A stretch of 64,000 bases of DNA from positions 1 to 64,000 of the forward strand of contig NZ_JASCXX010000019.1 in the NCBI RefSeq assembly GCF_030012215.1. Reading direction: 5' to 3'. The stretch is from Anaerobaca lacustris. GTDB taxonomy: Bacteria > Planctomycetota > Phycisphaerae > Sedimentisphaerales > Anaerobacaceae. The notes below the pieces were generated by a model, which searched no databases, was not told the origin of the DNA, and saw nothing but the letters and a program-made list of their open reading frames with translations. Positions 7,732 to 14,698 of this stretch are shown piece by piece (the first letter of the stretch is position 1; every line of letters begins with the position of its first letter). The translations under genes and the position numbers were made by a program.

Positions 7732-8167
7732 GGTCAGGCTGTACACCATCGGTTTCACGAAGAAGACGGCGGAGGAGTTCTTCGCCAGTCTGCGGGGTGC
7801 TCATGTCAAGCGGCTCATCGATGTACGTCTCAACAATATGTCCCAACTGGCCGGTTTCAGCAAACGAGATGATCTGGCCTTCTTTCTGCGTGACATTTGT
7901 CAGTGCGACTATCGACACGAACCAGCTCTCGCGCCCACGGAGGCAATTCTCGACGCCTACAAGAAGAAGGCGATGGACTGGACCGAATACGAAGCGAGGT
8001 TCAGCGCGCTCTTGAGACAACGACAGCCGGAGGACCACATCGATCTGGCCACACTGGACCAAGCGTGCCTGTTGTGCAGTGAGCCGGAAGCGGACAAATG
8101 CCATCGCCGTCTGGTCGCCGAATATTTCAGAAGCAAGCTCGGCCACATCCAAATCGTACACCTCTGA
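7724..8167 (+). CDS. DUF488 protein, short form
   Basis: This 147-residue protein, VRLYTIGFTKKTAEEFF at its start, is a second DUF488 member. It keeps the TIGFT start, DVRLNNMSQLAGFSKRDDL (the second-strand motif) and CLLCSEPEADKCHRRLVAEY (the Cys-His-Arg motif). It is clearly different in sequence from the upstream DUF488, so this is not a fresh duplication. Its start codon lies inside the previous gene (ATGCGTGA overlap). Two divergent members in one operon suggest a hetero-oligomer or two substrates; this is inference. Confidence 0.85.
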   Translation: MREVRLYTIGFTKKTAEEFFASLRGAHVKRLIDVRLNNMSQLAGFSKRDDLAFFLRDICQCDYRHEPALAPTEAILDAYKKKAMDWTEYEARFSALLRQRQPEDHIDLATLDQACLLCSEPEADKCHRRLVAEYFRSKLGHIQIVHL

Positions 8168-8331
8168 CATCTGCTCTGCGGCATAGCCATCGTCCAGACG
8201 AGGAAATGAGGGTCTCCGGCGAATGGCACTTCCCTATGCGTTAAGTCTTGGCCCGATAAAGGTATAGAAGAACAGGCCTCCCGGCCGAAGAGATTGTTGT
8301 AAACGCAATCGAATCAGCAAGGAGGTCTGTC

Positions 8332-8430
8332 ATGAAGGAATTAAAGGAGGAATTAAAGGTGTCCGGTACTTTTTCGGGGTCTTCGTCTGGGGGCGGATGG
8401 TGGATTGGGGCGGCGGTCTCTCGTTCGTAG
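8332..8430 (+). pseudogene. Gene start cut off by a dispersed repeat
   Basis: A very good ribosome binding site, AAGGAGG, stands eight bases before ATG 8332. The frame runs MKELKEELKV and then enters repeat copy A at codon 8-9, reading SGTFSGSSSGGGWWIG and stopping at 8430 after 32 codons. The first codons look like a real protein start and the rest is repeat. The simplest reading is a gene whose body was replaced when the repeat inserted or recombined. A translated 32-residue peptide is possible but less likely. The spacer 8168-8331 shows nothing else that I can name. Confidence 0.5.
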
Positions 8431-8448
8431 TGGCGTCGTCAGACGCTG
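8355..8448 (+). repeat. Dispersed repeat AAGGTGTCCGGTAC..., copy A
   Basis: This copy contains AAAGGTGTCCGGTACTTTTT, then GGATGGTGGATTGGGGCGGC, then CGTTCGTAGTGGCGTCGTC. Copies B (10669) and C (12641) share the same order of words with a few mismatches. Copies A and B flank the methyltransferase-endonuclease gene in direct orientation. Confidence 0.8.
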
Positions 8449-8466
8449 CGTACTGAGCAATGTCGA

Positions 8467-8482
8467 ATGGGCTTCAGCCCAT
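8467..8482. repeat. Palindrome ATGGGCTTCAGCCCAT, copy 1
   Basis: This 16-base near-perfect palindrome occurs here, at 12812-12827 and at 59606-59621. At the third site it supplies the stop codon of the aroK-aroC fusion. It belongs to the REP-like elements of this genome. Confidence 0.8.
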
Positions 8483-8504
8483 GCGGCATTCTGAGGGTTT
8501 CTCC

Positions 8505-8533
8505 TTGCCAATCGGTGGGCCGTCTCTTAGAAT
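8505..8533 (+). promoter_or_regulatory. Promoter of the methyltransferase-endonuclease gene
   Basis: TTGCCA (8505-8510) and TAGAAT (8528-8533) are separated by 17 bases, ideal spacing for a sigma-70 promoter. The gene starts 37 bases further on. The promoter lies after the repeat, so this gene is probably transcribed apart from the DUF488 operon. Confidence 0.55.
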
Positions 8534-8569
8534 ATTCGTGTTCGGAGACTTGGGAGGAGGGTGGACCAG

Positions 8570-10660
8570 ATGATTCAGGGAACTTTCGCGTTCATGGAAG
8601 AGTTGCTCGCGCCCAAGGATTTGCGCCATAACAAGTTGCGCGGTGAAGACCGTGCATTTCACGACTGGTATCGGTTCGTGCTGTCGTATCCTCCCCATCT
8701 GGTCAGAGCGTACATTGACAAGCTGGGGCTGGAGCCCGGTCATCTGCTTGTCGATCCGTTCTGCGGGACTGGTACAACTCTTGTCGAAGCGAAGAAGCGC
8801 GGCGTACGATCATGTGGCCTCGAAGCCCATCCGATGGCGCACTTCGCCTCCCGTGTCAAAACCAACTGGGCGATCGGTGCTGACGCGTTACTTCAGGATG
8901 CCGAGCGTGTGGCTCGGACCGCCTTGCGGGCCCTGGGGCAGACAAACGGCGAGCTGCAAAGGCTTTCCCCTGAGGAAGAGAACGTCCTTCTTTCGAATTC
9001 CATCAGCCCTGTTCCGCTGCACAAGTGTCTTGTTCTTCGCGATGCGATTCTCGCACAACCGACATCTGCCATACGTGATGTCGAACTGCTGGCCTTGGCG
9101 TGGGTGGCGGTATTCGAGGCGAGCAATTTGAAGTTCGGTCCGGAGGTAGGCGTGCGAAGAGCGAAGAGGCTCGACGCCGCTGTTCTGGAAATGTGGCGCA
9201 CCAAAGTGGAGTCGATGGCAGGAGATCTCAGCGAGTTCGCATCACGTCGCCCTGTCGCCTCCGAGTGCGTTCTTGCTGACGCCAGATGCGCGCTCGATAC
9301 ACTGCCAACGAATTCCATTAATGGGGTCATTACGTCCCCGCCTTATCCGAATGAGAAGGATTACACGCGCACCACTCGACTGGAAAGCGTGCTTCTCCAG
9401 TTCGTACGGTCGAAACACGATCTGCGTGCCTTGAAACAGAACCTTGTTCGCTCAAACACACGAAATGTGTATCGCGCAGACGATGACGACAGGGCGATAG
9501 CGAACAATGAGAAGATCGGCGCGATTGCGGGCGAGATCGAACGGAGGCGGATTGCTCTCAAGAAGACGTCAGGGTTCGAGCGGCTTTACCATCGAGTTAC
9601 CGCATTGTACTTCGGAGGGATGAAGCGACATTTCGAGCAACTCAAGCGACCTTTGAAACCGGGCGCGAAGCTGGCCTACGTGGTCGGCGATCAGGCTTCG
9701 TACCTTCAGGTTCTGATCCGGACGGGGGAGTTGCTGGCAGATATCGCCAATGAGCTTGGATACAATATCTTGGCTTTGGATTTGTTCCGGACACGCCTTT
9801 CGACGGCGACAGGGGAGCAATTGAGAGAAGAGGTTCTGGTTCTTGAATGGCCCGGAGAGAAGAGGATGCCACAGAAGAATGCACGCAACCGTTACGACCA
9901 GCTCATCGAGAAGATCTTCTTCAACAACTACACCGACGGCGCAACGGAAGTATCGTTCGAACGAGACGAATTCGCTGCTGTCGCCAAGAAGATGAAGATC
10001 GTCCTGCCGAAGAACCTTGGCGACATCATCTATTCGTACCGATACCGAAGCAAGCTGCCGAAAGCCATTACGGACCTGCTCCGAGAAGACGAAGAATGGG
10101 TAATTCGGTCTGTGGGGCGTGCCAGATACGTTTTTGCCAGGAGTCCCCTGCATCAGATTTCGCCGAATCCGAGGCTCTCCAAGATCAAGATCCTCGATTC
10201 CACTCCTGAAGTGATTCGGCGATACTCCTTAACGGACGAACAATCGCTCCTTGCGATCGTTCGCTACAATCGGTTGATCGATATCTTCACCGGGGTTGCA
10301 TGCTATTCTCTGCAAAGCCATCTTCGAACGTTTGTCGAGGACATGGGGCAGGTCGAAACGGACGAAATCTATATCGGCATCAACAAGAATGGGGAGCAGT
10401 TCGTGTTTCCTGTTCAGGCGAAAGGCGCCAAGGACAGCGTGGGAATCATTCAGGTCGAGCAAGACCTTGCGTTGTGCGCGTCGAAGTTCCCCTCTCTGCG
10501 ATGTCGGCCCATCGCGGCCCAGTTTGTGGAAAATGACCTTGTGGCTTTGTTCGAATTCCAGATGTCCGAGGGGCTGCTCTCCATCAAGGAAGAAAGACAC
10601 TACCGGCTTGTGCCCAACGACGACTTGACCGATGAGGAGCTTCTGGAATACCGCTCGTGA
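8570..10660 (+). CDS. DNA methyltransferase fused to a restriction endonuclease-like domain
   Basis: The 696-residue protein starts at ATG 8570, nine bases after AGGAGG; a GTG at 8561 would overlap the binding site. The N-terminal part is an amino-methyltransferase with motif I DPFCGTGTT (about residue 62) and motif IV TSPPYPNEKDY (about 250), giving N6-adenine or N4-cytosine methylation. A middle segment (about 440-560) starts RNRYDQLIEKIFFNNY. The C-terminal part holds TDEIYIGINKNGEQFVFPVQ followed by AKG, a probable PD-(D/E)xK nuclease core (Asp-Glu, then Gln-x-Lys), and then VEQDLALCASKF. Such fusions make single-protein restriction-modification systems. No separate specificity protein is visible. 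A promoter sits at 8505-8533. The neighbouring DUF488 operon makes this a likely defence island. Confidence 0.85.
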   Translation: MIQGTFAFMEELLAPKDLRHNKLRGEDRAFHDWYRFVLSYPPHLVRAYIDKLGLEPGHLLVDPFCGTGTTLVEAKKRGVRSCGLEAHPMAHFASRVKTNWAIGADALLQDAERVARTALRALGQTNGELQRLSPEEENVLLSNSISPVPLHKCLVLRDAILAQPTSAIRDVELLALAWVAVFEASNLKFGPEVGVRRAKRLDAAVLEMWRTKVESMAGDLSEFASRRPVASECVLADARCALDTLPTNSINGVITSPPYPNEKDYTRTTRLESVLLQFVRSKHDLRALKQNLVRSNTRNVYRADDDDRAIANNEKIGAIAGEIERRRIALKKTSGFERLYHRVTALYFGGMKRHFEQLKRPLKPGAKLAYVVGDQASYLQVLIRTGELLADIANELGYNILALDLFRTRLSTATGEQLREEVLVLEWPGEKRMPQKNARNRYDQLIEKIFFNNYTDGATEVSFERDEFAAVAKKMKIVLPKNLGDIIYSYRYRSKLPKAITDLLREDEEWVIRSVGRARYVFARSPLHQISPNPRLSKIKILDSTPEVIRRYSLTDEQSLLAIVRYNRLIDIFTGVACYSLQSHLRTFVEDMGQVETDEIYIGINKNGEQFVFPVQAKGAKDSVGIIQVEQDLALCASKFPSLRCRPIAAQFVENDLVALFEFQMSEGLLSIKEERHYRLVPNDDLTDEELLEYRS

Positions 10661-10668
10661 GTGGGATT

Positions 10669-10867
10669 GAAGGTCTCCGGTACCTTTTCGGGGTCTACTT
10701 CTGGGGCGGATGGTGGATTGGGGCGGCGGGCTCTCGTTCGCAGTGGCGTCGCCCGACGCTCTCTGCCGAGCGTATGCCCCTTCGGCACGCTCAGGGCAAG
10801 CTCTCACGGGCACACTACCAACGCCGTCTTCCCCCACGTCAAGCCATTCGTACCTGGTACCTTTAAT
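10669..10867 (+). repeat. Dispersed repeat copy B with an inverted end (MITE-like)
   Basis: Copy B starts AAGGTCTCCGGTACC at 10669, nine bases after the methyltransferase stop, and repeats the GGATGGTGGATTGGGGCGGC core of copy A. About 180 bases later GTACCTGGTACCTTTAATT (10850-10868) is close to the reverse complement of the AATTAAAGGTGTCCGGTAC start of copy A. Left and right ends therefore form imperfect inverted repeats around a 200-base unit without an open frame, as in a miniature inverted-repeat element. Confidence 0.6.
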
Positions 10868-11251
10868 TCTCGGTGAGTGAGGGCGATCCGCCTCTGGCGG
10901 ACGTCGGGGCTGCCGGGGGGCGGGCGAGGACGTTCGGCGCAGCGGGGACCGATCGCGCCGGCGGCGCAGGGTGGGCGCGCCGCTGGGGGGTTGCTGGGGG
11001 TGTTTTTTGCTGGTGTGGAGGGCGTTGCGGGGGTATAATTTATTGGTTGCCGGTTGTTTATCATCGTATCGGTTGCGGCGGTTCTTCGGGGGCCTGCACG
11101 GCGCGGATATCGACGAGATCCTGGGCATAAACCTGGTGGCGGTCTGGCAACACCGGGCTCAGGGCCGGACACGACTCCGCTGACGGCATCGCGTTGACGC
11201 ACAGCATATTCACCGAGTCGGGCCAAGCCACTCGGGGAGAAGGAGAAGACC
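10868..11251. other. Spacer before the duplicated-module gene
   Basis: This spacer has no gene I can support; its open frames are GC-rich artefacts. A TATAAT word lies at 11033-11038 inside a short T/A-rich patch, but no -35 box has the right spacing. The end contains GGAGAAGGAG, the ribosome binding site of the next gene, eight bases before a TTG start. Confidence 0.45.
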
Positions 11252-12628
11252 TTGGCAGAGAGAGCAGAGATACCGAAAAGCAAGGGGCCGCTCCAGCGTC
11301 CGGTCGATAAGCATCACGCGCTGTTGCGGGTGGAGGGAAAGAACGCCTGGATTCGGAGTCTGGATCGGGGACTGGCGGAGACGTTCTGCGCGCTGGTGAC
11401 GGAGGGGGTCCCGGTGACCGGGGCGCGGAGCGCAGGAGTGGTCTCGTGGGGGATTTACGCGGGGCAGCCCGATCAGACGGGCACGATCCTTCTCGATCGC
11501 AAGTCGGACGGTCGGTTCAAGCTCGTGCCATTGGACGATGCGGCGAACGAGCTGCTGGAAGAGGTGGCGCAGCTCGTGGGACGCGAGGGGAGCGTGACTT
11601 CCAAGGAAGGCAAGCATGGACGGGTCTTTCGCGGCGAACTGAGGAAGCCGGACGGGTCGATCGGAACGGAGGCAGCGGCTTCGGAGGCGAAATCCGGAGT
11701 CGGGGCGGGCGAAGAGACGGCGAAGGCGAGGAAGGTGAAGATGCCCAAGAGCAAAGGGCCGCTCCAGCGTCCGGTCGATAAGCGTCACGCGCTGTTGCGG
11801 GTGGAGGGAAAGAACGCTTGGATTCGGAGTCTGGACCGCGAGATGGCGGAGACGTTTTGCGCGCTGGTGACGGAGGGAGCCCCGGTGACCGGGGCGCGGA
11901 GCGTAGGGGTGGTCTCGTGGGGGATTTATGCGGGGCAGCCCGATCAGACAGGGACGATCCTTCTCGATCGCAAATCGGACGGTCGGTTCAAGCTCGTGCC
12001 GTTGGACGATGCGGCGAACGAGCTGCTGGAACAGGTGGCGCAGCTCGTGGGACGCGAGGGGAGCGTGAGCGGCGAAGAAGGGAAGCATGGACGGGTCTTT
12101 CGCGGCGAGATGCGGAAGCCGGACGAAGCGGCCCAGACGCAGGGGACGGGTGCGGCATCGGAGGCGGAGGGCGCGCCGGGCGACGAGGCGCCGGCAGGTG
12201 AATTCGAGACGATTACGGGGGAGGATGCCATCGCAGCCATTGGGCAGAAGGTCGCCATGGAGTTCATCGAGCGTGGCATCAAGGTCCGCATCCGAGGCAA
12301 GCAGGCGGACTGCGAGATGACGGCGAAGCGCATTCTCAAGGGCAGCCCGACGGTGGCTTCGCAGCAGGGTGCGAAATACATGATCGAAGGCAACCTGAGT
12401 AAGTCCTATCTCAGGAAAGGAGCCCGCCAGCAGGGTCCCGATGCCAACGGTGTGTGTACCAGGGAGGACGGCCCGGAGCGTAGCTTCACGGCGTTCGGAG
12501 AGAACCTGCGGGCGGTGGAGGCGGCGTGCCTTACCGGCTGCAAGAAGGAGACGATGTTCACGATCGTGGTCAACGACCGCTCGACGGGTTACGTCGTGAT
12601 CAGTTCGGGCAGGCGGCGCATGGTGTGA
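11252..12628 (+). CDS. Unknown protein with two nearly identical modules and a third C-terminal domain
   Basis: The 458-residue product starts with TTG 11252 behind GGAGAAGGAG. Residues 8-134 and 165-291 are two copies of one 127-residue module that differ at only ten positions (92% identity) and are nearly identical in DNA (11273-11653 and 11744-12124). Each reads PKSKGPLQRPVDK...NAWIRSLDR...GVVSWGIYAGQPD. An acidic, alanine-rich linker precedes a different C-terminal domain (about 310-458) with VRIRGKQADCEMTAKRILKG and a VVNDRSTGYVVISSG end. No signal peptide or membrane helix is present. I do not recognise any domain. The very high identity points to a recent internal duplication or gene conversion. 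It sits between repeat copies B and C. Confidence 0.75.
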   Translation: MAERAEIPKSKGPLQRPVDKHHALLRVEGKNAWIRSLDRGLAETFCALVTEGVPVTGARSAGVVSWGIYAGQPDQTGTILLDRKSDGRFKLVPLDDAANELLEEVAQLVGREGSVTSKEGKHGRVFRGELRKPDGSIGTEAAASEAKSGVGAGEETAKARKVKMPKSKGPLQRPVDKRHALLRVEGKNAWIRSLDREMAETFCALVTEGAPVTGARSVGVVSWGIYAGQPDQTGTILLDRKSDGRFKLVPLDDAANELLEQVAQLVGREGSVSGEEGKHGRVFRGEMRKPDEAAQTQGTGAASEAEGAPGDEAPAGEFETITGEDAIAAIGQKVAMEFIERGIKVRIRGKQADCEMTAKRILKGSPTVASQQGAKYMIEGNLSKSYLRKGARQQGPDANGVCTREDGPERSFTAFGENLRAVEAACLTGCKKETMFTIVVNDRSTGYVVISSGRRRMV

Positions 12629-12640
12629 TGGGGGCGAATC

Positions 12641-12712
12641 AAAGGTGTCACGTGCTTTTTCAAGGTCTTCGTCTGGGGCGGATGGCGGATTGGGGCGGCG
12701 TCTTTTTCGCGT
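12641..12712 (+). repeat. Dispersed repeat copy C
   Basis: This is the third copy of the AAAGGTGTC...GGTCTTCGTCTGGGGCGGAT...GATTGGGGCGGCG element, twelve bases after the stop of the duplicated-module gene. It is followed by repeated CGTATCTCG words (12748-12772), like those before pheS, and by the ATGGGCTGAAGCCCAT palindrome at 12812-12827. The rest of 12713-12880 contains no gene. Confidence 0.75.
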
Positions 12713-12811
12713 GACGCGTGAAGCGCGCGGCCGGAGGCCGCAGTTCGTATCTCGCGTCTCGTATCTCGTATCTGGGGGAATACAGGGACGGACCCCCGGT
12801 TTGGATTCTGC

Positions 12812-12827
12812 ATGGGCTGAAGCCCAT
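12812..12827. repeat. Palindrome ATGGGCTGAAGCCCAT, copy 2
   Basis: This is the same 16-base palindrome as at 8467 and 59606, here followed by CCTAC as at 59601-59605 in reverse orientation, which shows that the repeated unit is slightly longer than the palindrome. Confidence 0.75.
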
Positions 12828-12880
12828 CCTACGGGGTTTCTTGGATGCCGTAGAGGAAGCGGTTGGAGCGGACGAAGGCC

Positions 12881-13264
12881 TCAGGCGCATTCGCTGTCGG
12901 CGGTGTGGCGGGCTCGATGCGTGGCGGCGCGGAGTTCGTACTCGCCTTGCAGCCACTTGAGGAAGGGGCGGGGATTGCTTCCGACGCGGCCGCCGATGCG
13001 CAGGAGCTTGAGTTCTCGGCTGCGCCAGAACTCCTCCGGCGTGGGGGCCCCGCTGCTTTCGCCCCGATAGAGCGTAGTCTGCTTCCAATCGTAGACGGTG
13101 AAGACGTCGCCCCGGTCGCTGGTGAAGACGTGCTTGCGCGAGACCTTGCATCCGTCGCTGTCGCAGACCTCGCCGAACAACTCCACGAGGCCAACCGGTG
13201 GAAATTCGAATAACGTCAGGCCGTCCGTGCCACTGGTATCGACCTTTGGATTCAGTTTGTACAT
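12881..13264 (-). CDS. Hypothetical 127-residue protein
   Basis: The gene starts at ATG 13264 with GGAAGG about eight bases upstream; a much longer in-frame extension upstream is only the antisense of the next gene and is not accepted. The protein starts MYKLNPKVDTSGTDGLTLFE and contains GEVCDSDGCKVSRKHVFTSD, then VYDWKQTTLYRG and EEFWRSRELKLLRIGGRV. It has two closely spaced cysteines, no membrane helix, and looks like a compact strand-rich soluble domain. I do not recognise the family. It is transcribed away from the glycosidase gene at 13631. Confidence 0.7.
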   Translation of the reverse strand: MYKLNPKVDTSGTDGLTLFEFPPVGLVELFGEVCDSDGCKVSRKHVFTSDRGDVFTVYDWKQTTLYRGESSGAPTPEEFWRSRELKLLRIGGRVGSNPRPFLKWLQGEYELRAATHRARHTADSECA

Positions 13265-13630
13265 CGCCGTTGCCTTCCCATCGAATGCTCGTCGATTTCG
13301 CATGCAGAAGAGCGGGCTCCGTCGGGCGGTCGGCACCGTTGCTCTGCAGAAGACGAAGAACTCATTGTACCAAAACACCACAATCTCATTCGACGCGTAA
13401 GTCGGGTTGGTTGGCGGGCAAATGGCGGAACCGTGCGAGCTTTTTGCTCGCCCCGCGCGGCTTTTTGGCGGCATCGAGGGAATCCGAGAAGAGCGATGCG
13501 AGCACCGCTCCCTCAGGAATGCCGGAGACGGGTTTCTGTCGACGGCAGACACCATAGTGTGTCGTTGGTGGATTGTCCCGTTGCAGGCCGCTACAATGGG
13601 GGCCATGCGTCTTTTGGAAAGGGTTCTGTG
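13265..13630. other. Divergent intergenic region
   Basis: This region separates a minus-strand hypothetical gene from a plus-strand glycosidase gene. TACAAT occurs near 13590, about 40 bases before the glycosidase start, and another TACAAT on the minus strand near 13370. Neither has a convincing -35 box at normal spacing. I see no further gene or RNA. Confidence 0.45.
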
Positions 13631-14668
13631 ATGATCGCATTCGGCGGCTTCTTCCATCTGATGGGCGTTTGCACGATCGCGACGGTGCTCGCGCTGCCTT
13701 CGGGCGCCGGCCGGCGACAGGTCGCGACGTTCGAGGTCGAGCGGCTCGCGAACAACCCGATCGTCTATCCGGGCATGGAGGGTCTTGAGCCGGAGCGGGG
13801 GCATGAGAACATCAACGGCCCCTCGCTGATCCGGGTGCCCGATTGGGTCGATAACCCGCTCGGCAGGTATTACCTCTACTTCGCCCATCACAACGGCACG
13901 CACATCCGCCTGGCGTACGCCGACTCGCTCGAAGGCCCGTGGCGCATCCACACCGGTGGCGTGCTGTCGATCGATCAGGCGCCCGGCCGAGGCCACATCG
14001 CCAGTCCTGACGTCCACGTCGACCGCGACCTCGGGCGAATTCGTATGTACTTCCACCAGCCCTCCCCGCAGGGCAGCGGCCTGCAAGGCCAGATGACCTG
14101 GGCGGCCCTGTCGGACGACGGTCTGCGCTTCAAGGCCCGCGAAGAGGTGCTCGGGCTGTTCTACTTCCGCGTGTTCGAATATGACGGGCACCATTACGCC
14201 TTCGCCAAATACCACAACGACGGCGGCATTCTCTATCGCTCTCGCGACGGGCTGACCGGCTTCGAGCCGGGGCCGCGCATCCTGCCGCGCGTCCGGCACA
14301 CGGCGTTGTGGCACGATCGCAACAACGGCGTCCTTTACGTCTTCTATTCGCGCGGACTGGACACGCCGGAGCACCTGATGGTCAGCCGCGTGGAGAACCT
14401 TACCGACCCCTGGGACCAGTGGCAGTTCTCCGAGCCTGTGTCGATTCTCAGGCCGGAAGAGGACTGGGAAGGCACCAACGAACCGCAGAGGCCATCCGGG
14501 TGGGGCGCCGCCCGCGGCCCGGTCCATGAACTGCGCGATCCGGCGATCTACGAGGAGGACGGCCGACTGTATCTGCTCTATTCCGTTGCGGGCGAACAGG
14601 GCATCGCCATCGCACGGCTGCACGTCACCTACCGGCCGATGGACGAGGGGAAGGCAGACGGCAACTGA
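13631..14668 (+). CDS. Secreted five-bladed beta-propeller glycosidase-like protein
   Basis: The 345-residue product starts at ATG 13631 after GGAAAGGG and has an N-terminal signal-like helix (residues 1-25). The rest looks like the propeller fold of GH43/GH32/GH130-type enzymes: NNPIVYPGMEG at the first blade, INGPSLIRVPDWV, YYLYFAHHNGTHIRLAYADS, HIASPDVHVD, and VHELRDPAIYEEDGRLYLLYS near the end. The Asp in SPDVHVD and Glu/Asp in HELRDPAIYEED are candidate active-site residues. Substrate cannot be assigned. It probably acts on plant or algal polysaccharide outside the cytoplasm. Confidence 0.75.
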   Translation: MIAFGGFFHLMGVCTIATVLALPSGAGRRQVATFEVERLANNPIVYPGMEGLEPERGHENINGPSLIRVPDWVDNPLGRYYLYFAHHNGTHIRLAYADSLEGPWRIHTGGVLSIDQAPGRGHIASPDVHVDRDLGRIRMYFHQPSPQGSGLQGQMTWAALSDDGLRFKAREEVLGLFYFRVFEYDGHHYAFAKYHNDGGILYRSRDGLTGFEPGPRILPRVRHTALWHDRNNGVLYVFYSRGLDTPEHLMVSRVENLTDPWDQWQFSEPVSILRPEEDWEGTNEPQRPSGWGAARGPVHELRDPAIYEEDGRLYLLYSVAGEQGIAIARLHVTYRPMDEGKADGN

Positions 14669-14698
14669 CCAAGCGGATGCTCGGCGCTGGTGGGCGCG

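Noticed and set aside
11033-11038. TATAAT as the promoter of the duplicated-module gene
   Set aside because: The nearest TTG-type -35 words have 6 or 21 bases of spacing and the distance to the gene is over 200 bases.
12881-14623. 580-codon minus-strand frame as one protein
   Set aside because: Only its last 127 codons form a gene with a ribosome binding site; the rest is antisense to the glycosidase.
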